Virus record (IMG/VR): IMGVR_UViG_3300032087_001394 | Coordinates: 1 to 23,446 of that record | Strand: one strand, 5' to 3' | Length of the DNA: 23,446 nucleotides | Source of the DNA: a virus | Shown here: positions 6,666 through 12,051 of the stretch, one piece after another | How positions within the stretch are numbered: position 1 is the first letter of the stretch | How the letters are laid out: each line of letters begins with the position of its first letter | Position numbers and translations under genes: made by a program | Notes under the pieces: model-generated | Told to the model about the DNA's origin: nothing | Databases searched by the model: none | Seen by the model: the letters and a program-made list of their open reading frames with translations, nothing else

Positions 6666-7160
6666 TTAAATAAACATTTCAGAATTTAAAAAATCGTCCA
6701 TGACGCCGCCGGGGATTTCGACGCGCCGCGCGGCGAAAATACTTTCGCCATTCTCAGAACACCATTGAATGCGATCCCGCAAACCGGCTTGCTCCCAATA
6801 ATCGCATATTGCGGTGAATTGCCGATCCGAATAGTCCATTTCGTCAATGATCGGATAGTCGGAAAGCGCCGCCAATATTTCGCCAGCCGTGTCAATCGTG
6901 GCGGCGGGTGCGTCGCGTCGCACAATAAGGTATTCAACCCAGCCGCAGACCCAATGCGACGCGAGGAAGGTATACACGGGCGCGTCGAAATCATCATCTG
7001 CCGGGGATAATTCGGCCCGCCATTGCGCCCAATTACTTTCGTCGCTGATTGTTGCGTCGCGGGTAATGGCGGCGACGACGTAGTGTCCGTCTGGCGAATG
7101 TCCGCCGTATGACGGCGGGCGCTCCCAGATATGATCGGCAAGAATATCGGCGGTGTTCAT
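6666..7160 (-). CDS. Hypothetical phage protein, first gene of the minus-strand cluster
   Basis: 164 aa from ATG 7160. The first possible ATG at 7169 touches the AGGAG ribosome site with no spacing, while 7160 sits 9 bases from it, so the second is chosen. The central 'LSDYPIIDEMDYSDRQFTAI' then 'CDYWEQAGLRDRIQWC' is a block I have seen in hypothetical proteins of many phages and plasmids. The N-terminal part has HIWERPPSYGGHSPDGHYVV. It has no catalytic motif. As first gene after the divergent promoter it would be expressed strongly. Function unknown. Confidence 0.7.
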   Translation of the reverse strand: MNTADILADHIWERPPSYGGHSPDGHYVVAAITRDATISDESNWAQWRAELSPADDDFDAPVYTFLASHWVCGWVEYLIVRRDAPAATIDTAGEILAALSDYPIIDEMDYSDRQFTAICDYWEQAGLRDRIQWCSENGESIFAARRVEIPGGVMDDFLNSEMFI

Positions 7161-7169
7161 TTTGTTCAT

Positions 7170-7190
7170 CTCCTGTTGGTTGGTTGGTTT
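7170..7190 (-). promoter_or_regulatory. AACC-repeat ribosome-binding leader
   Basis: On the minus strand this reads AACCAACCAACCAACAGGAG, directly before the first cluster gene. The same arrangement of one or more AACC units followed by AGGAGA occurs before three other minus-strand genes (6224-6243, 6657-6670 and 5002-5013). It supplies the ribosome site; a shared regulatory role is inferred. Confidence 0.5.
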
Positions 7191-7198
7191 GCTTGATT

Positions 7199-7242
7199 AC
7201 ACTTGCATATTAATATCGTAACTATATTATCCATTGCAAGTG
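7199..7242. promoter_or_regulatory. Divergent promoter region with 8-bp inverted repeat
   Basis: CACTTGCA (7200-7207) is repeated in reverse as TGCAAGTG (7235-7242), with 27 AT-rich bases between. On the plus strand TTGCAT (7203-7208) and TATTAT (7225-7230) are 16 bases apart. On the minus strand TTGCAA (7239-7234) faces AT-rich -10-like words GATATT or TATTAA at 16-18 bases. So the inverted arms overlap the -35 boxes of two facing promoters, one for each operon. Promoter activity is inferred from sequence only. Confidence 0.5.
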
Positions 7243-7274
7243 CTATTGTGAAAAAAAATTGAAGGCTGTTAAAA

Positions 7275-7484
7275 ATGGCGGAAACAAAGGGCATTCGGCC
7301 CGTATGCTTGAGGCTTTCCGACGCAACGCATGAAGCATTGCGCGACGCGGTGACGCATTCGGCGCATAGAAGTATGTCAGCGCTGGCGGATGAAATTCTG
7401 GCGGAAGGGCTGGCGCGTCGAAACGCCGAGACAATGAGCGACATTGATCGCATGATACGCGCAGCGCGGGACGCTGGGGCGTGA
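7275..7484 (+). CDS. Ribbon-helix-helix-like DNA-binding protein
   Basis: 69 aa, with GAAGG 9 bases before ATG. The N-terminal 44 residues fit a ribbon-helix-helix pattern: a short strand (GIRPVCLRLSD), helix 1 (ATHEALRDAVTHSA) and helix 2 (SMSALADEILAEGLAR), as in CopG/Arc/ParD-type proteins. It is followed by a short helical tail. As first gene of the rightward operon, next to the inverted repeat at 7200-7242, it is a natural candidate to bind that repeat and regulate both operons, or to act in copy control. The fold assignment is by eye. Confidence 0.6.
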   Translation: MAETKGIRPVCLRLSDATHEALRDAVTHSAHRSMSALADEILAEGLARRNAETMSDIDRMIRAARDAGA

Positions 7485-7924
7485 AGCAAGGCGGCGGCAG
7501 GCAAAAAGGCGCGGCCTTTGAGCGTGATATTGCGCGGGAGTTAGACGCGCAATTAGGGATCGCGTTCCGGCGCGACCTTATACAGTATCAGGAACGCGGG
7601 CGCGGCGATCTGGCGCGCGTAGACGGCGAACCGTTCCCATTCGTTATAGAGTGCAAGCGCTACGCTAAAGGGCCGATCCGGGCCGAATGGTGGCGGCAGG
7701 CATGTGGCGCGGCACGAGCGGCTGGCGCTATGCCCGCGCTTGTATGCCGCTTTGATCGCGGGCCGGTCATTGTGCGGATACCATTTGCGGCGATTGTTAA
7801 AATGGCGGAAGGGTCCGGCCATTACGCGTGGGACTATTATTGCGAGTGCGATTTTAGTGCGTTTTGCATGATCGCGAGGGAGCTACTGGCAGTTGAAAAG
7901 GCGGGGGCAGAAATATGCTTATAA
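7481..7924 (+). CDS. PD-(D/E)XK nuclease, Holliday-junction-resolvase-like
   Basis: 147 aa, start GTG 7481 overlapping the previous stop (GTGA). Catalytic pattern: Glu14 in KGAAFERDIAREL, Asp43 in ERGRGDLARVDG, and Glu57-Cys-Lys59 in FVIECKRY, followed by a conserved Trp-rich helix (AEWWRQACGAARAAG). This arrangement is that of Hjc-like or phage Holliday-junction nucleases of the PD-(D/E)XK superfamily. It would cut branched DNA during replication or before packaging. It differs from the other nuclease at 3726-4037, which uses DxK. No accessory domain is seen; the C-terminal third (HYAWDYYCECDFSAF) is unassigned. Confidence 0.72.
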   Translation: MKQGGGRQKGAAFERDIARELDAQLGIAFRRDLIQYQERGRGDLARVDGEPFPFVIECKRYAKGPIRAEWWRQACGAARAAGAMPALVCRFDRGPVIVRIPFAAIVKMAEGSGHYAWDYYCECDFSAFCMIARELLAVEKAGAEICL

Positions 7925-7950
7925 GTGGCGTTTTTAGAACAATTCTAATG

Positions 7951-8123
7951 GGACGCTATGCGGACGTGTCCTGTTTAGCGTGTCCCATAACAGGACATGG
8001 CGGACATTCAACGAAATCAATGGCTTATTGACTCATGTCCTGTTGGTGTCCTGTTTGTTTTGGCATGAAATGGGACGTGTCCGCATGTCCCCCCCCCTTT
8101 AAGGGGGGACATGGGACAGGACA
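7951..8123. repeat. GTCC/GGAC word cluster, candidate origin or operator array
   Basis: Fourteen GGAC or GTCC words lie within about 172 bases of non-coding DNA (7951, 7962, 7968, 7982, 7993, 8002, 8037, 8048, 8073, 8079, 8087, 8107, 8114, 8119); about 1.3 are expected by chance with equal base frequencies. The 7-mer GTCCTGT occurs at 7968, 8037 and 8048, and its reverse complement at 7990 and 8116. Copies at 8037 and 8048 are 11 bases apart, one DNA turn. TGTCCTGTT (7967-7975) and AACAGGACA (7989-7997) form an inverted pair. The block lies between a resolvase-like gene and the replication genes, so iterons or a repressor array are the likely readings. Confidence 0.6.
8084..8113. other. Perfect C-run/G-run hairpin
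   Basis: CATGTCCCCCC (8084-8094) pairs with GGGGGGACATG (8103-8113) around a short loop; a run of nine C and one of six G make the stem able to slip. There is no following T-run, so it is not a normal terminator. It is inside the GTCC/GGAC cluster and ends 44 bases before the next gene. Confidence 0.6.
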
Positions 8124-8157
8124 TGCCCGGAAATCGTGTTTTGCTTGAGGTGTCGAA

Positions 8158-8760
8158 ATGAATAAAAAAACGCGTTCGACGCGTCGGAAAGTGCCCGCCC
8201 CTGATCGTGGAATACAACGCGAACTCACGGCGAGCTATTCGCGCCAATATGCAAAGGTGCAAAGCGCGATTGTGGATTATGACAGAATTGCGTCGGAGTT
8301 CGAGCGCAAGTGGGGCGTTGATCGGTTGCCGGAACTTGTTGACGCGGAATTGCGTGAGCGTTTCTGGGAAACGATTCATCGGTTGAACGTGGCAATCAAC
8401 AAGAATGATCCCGACGAAGTGCGACGACATGCCGACGCTGCTGCGCGTGGCTGGTATGCCTTAGATCGCGCTGCAATCGCCGCTGGCGCGCTTCCGCCGT
8501 CCGGCGAGGGTTGGGACGCCCGAATCGATGAGACGCGCGTCCTGCGCGTTTGTAAGACGATTGACGACGCGTGTGTTTCTCAACGGGAGCGCCCGGACGT
8601 GGTCGCGGTATCGGTTGAGGAAATCGCGCGCTTGTGGAAAGTCTGGGATGAGCGCGATATTGTCGCGATGGCGAAACAGGCGTTTCCCGGTGCAGAGATA
8701 CTAGAAGCGCGGGCGAAATCTAACGAAAAGGGCGATCCGAATGACGCAATCCCGTTCTGA
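8158..8760 (+). CDS. Hypothetical protein, replication region
   Basis: 200 aa. ATG 8158 has GAGGTG 7 bases upstream. It is mainly helical and charged. The N-terminus is basic (MNKKTRSTRRK), followed by YSRQYAKVQSAIVDYDRIAS, FERKWGVDRLPELVDAELRE and a long helical region. The C-terminal end (GDPNDAIPF) recalls the short acidic hydrophobic tails that bind host replication proteins, but this is a weak likeness. It starts right after the GTCC/GGAC block and overlaps the winged-helix gene by 20 bases, so it may act with it in replication. No known domain is recognised. Confidence 0.7.
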   Translation: MNKKTRSTRRKVPAPDRGIQRELTASYSRQYAKVQSAIVDYDRIASEFERKWGVDRLPELVDAELRERFWETIHRLNVAINKNDPDEVRRHADAAARGWYALDRAAIAAGALPPSGEGWDARIDETRVLRVCKTIDDACVSQRERPDVVAVSVEEIARLWKVWDERDIVAMAKQAFPGAEILEARAKSNEKGDPNDAIPF

Positions 8761-9424
8761 GTTGCCGGAAATCAAGCGGCAATGGTCTATCCTGCCGGTT
8801 CGCGCGTTGCTTGATCGTGGATTAAAAGAGCGGGAGTTCCGAACCCTTGCCGCGCTTTGCATCTTTACGAACTCTTACGGCGTTTGTTGGCCCGGCGTGA
8901 CAACTCTTTCCGCGATTATCGATTGCGATAAGGCGACAATCTCCCGCGTATTAAATCGCCTTGTGGCGAAGGGTTATGTTCGCAAGTTAAAGCCCTCTGA
9001 CTATCAAATGGAATTTGCTAAATTCGGCAAGATAAGCCGTTACCAAGTGTTGTATGAGCCGGAAGCGCCCTTGCCGTCGTGGGAAGAAGTGCAATCGGCA
9101 ATCGTACTTGCCCCGGTCGAAGACCAGCCCGAACCGCCAATAAATGAATTGGGGTCCGGGGGATCAGACGCGCTCGTGTCTCTCTCTCACGCGCTCGCTC
9201 ACGCATATCTTCGCGCCGTGCAGCGCCGGACCGGACAGACGCGGCGCTTTGATAACGAGATCAATCACGCGCGGCGCTTGGCGGAGCAAGGCGCGACCGT
9301 GGCGCAGGTGACGGAAGCGACCGAGGCGTTGTGCCTTGCCTATCTGGCCGAAAGGCGCGGAATACCTAGCCTTGCGGACGTGGCGCGGCAGGGTGTTACG
9401 AAATCAAACGAGCGTTTGCCATGA
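8741..9424 (+). CDS. Winged-helix replication initiator-like protein
   Basis: 227 aa, ATG 8741 inside the end of the preceding gene; AAAAGGGCG upstream can serve as ribosome site. Residues ~17-82 form a helix-turn-helix/winged-helix block: LPVRALLDRGLKEREFRTLA, GVCWPGVTTLSAIIDCDKAT, ISRVLNRLVAKGYVRKL. This is the 'GxxWPS.. LA' pattern of phage replication proteins of the lambda-O/DnaD-like HTH kind. Residues 110-150 are a Pro- and acid-rich linker and the remainder is helical (HARRLAEQGATVAQVTEATE). The position after an iteron-like block suggests origin binding. It could alternatively be a transcription regulator. Confidence 0.62.
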   Translation: MTQSRSELPEIKRQWSILPVRALLDRGLKEREFRTLAALCIFTNSYGVCWPGVTTLSAIIDCDKATISRVLNRLVAKGYVRKLKPSDYQMEFAKFGKISRYQVLYEPEAPLPSWEEVQSAIVLAPVEDQPEPPINELGSGGSDALVSLSHALAHAYLRAVQRRTGQTRRFDNEINHARRLAEQGATVAQVTEATEALCLAYLAERRGIPSLADVARQGVTKSNERLP

Positions 9425-9573
9425 GACGGGCCGGGGCTTTTTCTTTTTCGGCGCTGGCGCGAGGGGCACCCCTTGCCCCCCCGCCCTGTCCCGTATCTAT
9501 ATGGGGGTATCGCACAAAATTTTCCCACGAAACCACAGTAAATCGTTATCGCGAAAGGAGAATCACGAAATGA
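9421..9573 (+). CDS. Possible 50-aa ORF between replication genes (doubtful)
   Basis: The start ATG overlaps the upstream stop (ATGA) and its stop TGA overlaps the start of the next gene (ATGA), the spacing typical of this genome. However, its Ala/Pro/Arg-rich sequence has no recognisable domain and no ribosome site of its own. Otherwise this stretch holds only a short GGGGCA/TGCCCC hairpin (9463-9479) without a T-run. Confidence 0.25.
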   Translation: MRRAGAFSFSALARGAPLAPPPCPVSIWGYRTKFSHETTVNRYRERRITK

Positions 9574-10181
9574 AGAAATCACGAAAAGTCCACGGCGTCG
9601 GCATAAACGACGCGGACTACGCTGTACGCCCCAGAGGACCGGACGGTAAGCAATTATGGTGTCCGTATTATCGTGCATGGTCCGGTATGCTCAAACGCGC
9701 CTACTGCCCCAAGTTCCACGCCCGCCAACCTACCTACATCGGCGTCACGGTATGCGAGGAATGGCACTCGTTCATGGCGTTCCGCGCTTGGATGGAGACG
9801 CAGGATTGGGAAGGGAAGCAACTCGACAAAGACATCATCGCGCCGGGAAACAAAGTCTACTCGCCCGACACATGCGTCTTTGTGTCGCCAAATCTTAATA
9901 CCCTGCTCACCGACCGCGCCGCCGCCCGTGGCGAATGGCCGATTGGGGTGTGTTTTGATAAGGCGAAAAAAAAATTCTGCGCCTATATCAAAGAAGGAGG
10001 GAAACAGCGAAACCTCGGGCGCTTCACCTGCCCGCATGAGGCGCACATGGCATGGCGCAAAGCAAAAGTGCGAATCGTTCGCGACGCCGCCCGCGAACAG
10101 GACGATCTGCGTGTTTACGATGGCTTGCTGCGCCACGCGGCGCGAATTGAGAGTGACAACAGATGTGTTGCGTGCCGCTGA
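9570..10181 (+). CDS. HNH/AP2-type phage endonuclease-like protein
   Basis: 203 aa from ATG 9570, with AAAGGAG 9 bases upstream; longer readings lack a ribosome site. It has the pattern of phage endonucleases with a degenerate HNH core: YYRAWSGMLKRAYCP (16-48 region), VTVCEEWHSFMAFRAWM, then WEGKQLDKDIIAPGNKVYSP and DTCVFVSPNLNTLL. A following AP2-like DNA-binding segment reads GVCFDKAKKKFCAYIKEGGK then RNLGRFTCPHEAHMAWRKAK. Such genes often spread as free-standing homing endonucleases. It lies between the initiator-like gene and the SSB-like gene, consistent with insertion into a replication operon. The cleavage site is unknown. Confidence 0.7.
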   Translation: MKKSRKVHGVGINDADYAVRPRGPDGKQLWCPYYRAWSGMLKRAYCPKFHARQPTYIGVTVCEEWHSFMAFRAWMETQDWEGKQLDKDIIAPGNKVYSPDTCVFVSPNLNTLLTDRAAARGEWPIGVCFDKAKKKFCAYIKEGGKQRNLGRFTCPHEAHMAWRKAKVRIVRDAAREQDDLRVYDGLLRHAARIESDNRCVACR

Positions 10182-10210
10182 TACAAATACGCCAAGGACG
10201 GTAGTCGTTG

Positions 10211-10318
10211 GTGTTAGAGGGTGTCCGCCGTCTGCATGACACAGGTCATATCTGGATGGCGACACGCAAGGACGCGACGGACACGTTCGTCCTTATGGTG
10301 AAAGAGCGAAACTGTTAA
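10211..10318 (+). CDS. Possible 35-aa protein
   Basis: Start GTG 10211 (or TTG 10208); reads MLEGVRRLHDTGHIWMATRK, then DATDTFVLMVKERNC, and stops just before the SSB-like gene's ribosome site. The composition is protein-like with alternating charged and hydrophobic residues, and it fills most of the 150-base gap. No clear ribosome site and no family. It may be real but is not proven. Confidence 0.4.
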   Translation: MLEGVRRLHDTGHIWMATRKDATDTFVLMVKERNC

Positions 10319-10334
10319 TGAAAGGAAAGACGTT

Positions 10335-10949
10335 ATGGCTCTAGGTTTAGATGTAGGAAACAAATCTTCTGGCGATATTTTGCCGATTTTGAAGTTTGAC
10401 GCGAAGGCGGGTGACTTCATTCGCCAAGATCGCTTTCAGAGCGAAAGCGGGGCATGGGAGAAGACCGAGGAGGAGGTAAAACTTCCCCTAGAATTTGCTG
10501 TCGATTTTGAGAAAATGGAGGTCGGTTGGCTTTCGTTTGCAACGGGTCATCCAGACTTTGCGATGACTCGCGTTGGTGGCGAGATGCCAGCCCGCCCAAC
10601 GCCAGAACACAAGCAGGCGTTCCGTATTCGTCTGACGAATGACGATCTGGGTCTGCGGGAATTGTCCGGCAGCAGCAAGACGTTGCTTAGGGCGATGGAC
10701 AAGTTGCACGACGAGTATGTGTCGCAGTCCAAAGCGAATCCGGGCAAGTACGCTCTCGTTGTGGTTGACGACCTTGAGACGGTCAAGGTGAATACACCGC
10801 AGGGCGAGTTGCGTTTTAAGTCTCCGCTCTGGAAGATTGGTGGTTGGGTTGACGCGCCTGATGCTTTCCAAGGCAATCAGGCGTCAACGCCCGCGCCTGA
10901 AGATGATGATCGCGTTATTGAGCAAGAAGACGACGGCGATTTGTTTTAG
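10335..10949 (+). CDS. Putative single-stranded DNA-binding protein
   Basis: 204 aa, with AAAGGAAAG before ATG. A mostly beta domain covers residues ~1-165 (GDILPILKFDAKAGDFIRQD, WLSFATGHPDFAMTRVGGEM, AFRIRLTNDDLGLRELSGSS). The C-terminal tail is disordered and acidic and ends in Phe (APEDDDRVIEQEDDGDLF). An OB-like body with an acidic, Phe-ended tail is the layout of T7 gp2.5 and bacterial SSB, where the tail contacts other replication proteins. It lies just upstream of the primase-helicase, which fits. The identification rests on shape, tail and neighbours. Confidence 0.6.
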   Translation: MALGLDVGNKSSGDILPILKFDAKAGDFIRQDRFQSESGAWEKTEEEVKLPLEFAVDFEKMEVGWLSFATGHPDFAMTRVGGEMPARPTPEHKQAFRIRLTNDDLGLRELSGSSKTLLRAMDKLHDEYVSQSKANPGKYALVVVDDLETVKVNTPQGELRFKSPLWKIGGWVDAPDAFQGNQASTPAPEDDDRVIEQEDDGDLF

Positions 10950-10952
10950 GGG

Positions 10953-10988
10953 GGGGTAAACAACGGCGGGGTTTTTTACCCCGTCGTT
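10953..10988 (+). terminator. Two competing hairpins before the primase gene
   Basis: AACGGCGGGG (10962-10971) pairs with CCCCGTCGTT (10979-10988), with one G-T wobble. Alternatively GGGGTAAA (10953-10960) pairs perfectly with TTTACCCC (10975-10982). Both use CCCC 10979-10982, so only one can form. The T-run lies in the loop, not after the stem, so termination is uncertain; it looks more like an attenuator or RNA-stability element. Confidence 0.5.
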
Positions 10989-11004
10989 ATTTCTGGAAAG
11001 AAGA

Positions 11005-12036
11005 ATGAACACAAATTTATCAGCATATATTGAGATGGTGGCGCGTCATTATTGGGGTGAGCCTAACCCGAAGCCGCGAGGGCGGAAACTTCGGTGGGGT
11101 ACGCATAATGGGCGCGAGGTCGATCTACGCAAGGGCGTGTGGTTTGACTACGAATTAAACAAGGGTGGCGGCGTCGTAGATATGGTGCGCCATCACGAAG
11201 GTGCGTCGTTGAAGCCGATGCACGAAATCCTTCAACAGAATTTTGGCATAACGCGTGACGTTGAAGAGCGTATTCGCCCAAAGGAATGGCTGTCGAAGGT
11301 TTATGAGTATTATGACGAGAATGGTGTTCTGTCGTACCAAGTGCTGCGTTATGAGCCAAAGCGTTTTATACAACGGCGTCCTGACGACAAGGGCGGTTGG
11401 GTATGGAACATGGATGGTGTGACGCCACTGCCGTATAACCTTCCGCTTATCGTCAATCATTCCAACCGCCCGATCCTGATCGTTGAGGGTGAGAAGTGTG
11501 CGGATGCGCTGGCGCAGGCAGGTTTTCTCGCGACGACGAGTCATGGCGGTGCGCGAAAGTGGCGCGAGGATTTGAACCGCTGGTTCGAAGGTCGCGCCGT
11601 TGTGATGATAGCCGATAACGACGAGGCGGGCGAGGCGCACATGGATATGGTCGCGGAGAACCTGAACGGTGTCGCCAATCGCATGAAGCGCGTCGTGCTT
11701 CCGAACCTTGCGCCGAAGGGCGATGTCGCGGATTGGCTTGCCGCGAATGGCAATGACGCGGAACGGTTGAAGCACATCATGCGCTCTACGCCGTTGTATG
11801 AAGTGCCGGATGACCTACCGGAAGTTGAGCAATCGGGCGACGAGGCGGAAGGCGAGCAGGCGGATACGTTCGAGATATATACGCTTGAGCACTTGCGTCG
11901 TATGCCGCCGGTCGAGTGGTTGATTGACGGGATGCTGACGAAGCATGGGTTTAGTGTGCTGTACGGTGAGCCGGGTGCAGGCAAGTCGTTTCTCGCGTTG
12001 GACTGGGCGCTGTCTATCGCGCATGGCCGTGCGTGA
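11005..12036 (+). CDS. Primase-helicase, N-terminal part up to an in-frame TGA
   Basis: 343 aa, with AAAGAAG before ATG. The order is: an N-terminal primase-type region (GTHNGREVDLRKGVWFDYEL then NKGGGVVDMV, 33-61); TOPRIM domain with LIVEGEKCADAL (158-169, catalytic Glu161), ADNDEAG (203-209) and KGDVADWL (238-245); an acidic linker; and the start of a RecA-like ATPase with Walker A GEPGAGKS (321-328). The protein then stops at TGA 12034. The downstream frame continues without shift and contains Walker B, so the ATPase is cut between its two nucleotide-binding motifs. Relatives normally have Trp at the TGA position. Read-through would give 618 aa. Primase activity of the short form may remain, but helicase activity should not. 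Confidence 0.85.
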   Translation: MNTNLSAYIEMVARHYWGEPNPKPRGRKLRWGTHNGREVDLRKGVWFDYELNKGGGVVDMVRHHEGASLKPMHEILQQNFGITRDVEERIRPKEWLSKVYEYYDENGVLSYQVLRYEPKRFIQRRPDDKGGWVWNMDGVTPLPYNLPLIVNHSNRPILIVEGEKCADALAQAGFLATTSHGGARKWREDLNRWFEGRAVVMIADNDEAGEAHMDMVAENLNGVANRMKRVVLPNLAPKGDVADWLAANGNDAERLKHIMRSTPLYEVPDDLPEVEQSGDEAEGEQADTFEIYTLEHLRRMPPVEWLIDGMLTKHGFSVLYGEPGAGKSFLALDWALSIAHGRA

Positions 12037-12051
12037 CAGGGGCGTCATAAC

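Noticed and set aside
7951-8123. CRISPR or transposon end
   Set aside because: Words are short, irregularly spaced and in both directions; no transposase and no target duplication.
9463-9479. GGGGCA/TGCCCC hairpin as terminator
   Set aside because: The stem is short and no T-run follows; the region continues into the next gene of the same operon.
9654-10265. 203-aa minus-strand ORF and 188-aa plus-strand ORF over the HNH/AP2 gene
   Set aside because: Other-frame shadows of a gene with family motifs and a ribosome site.
12034-12036. Alternative genetic code with TGA as Trp
   Set aside because: TGA ends many genes here in tight ATGA overlaps, and Trp is coded by TGG throughout, so only this one TGA is in question.
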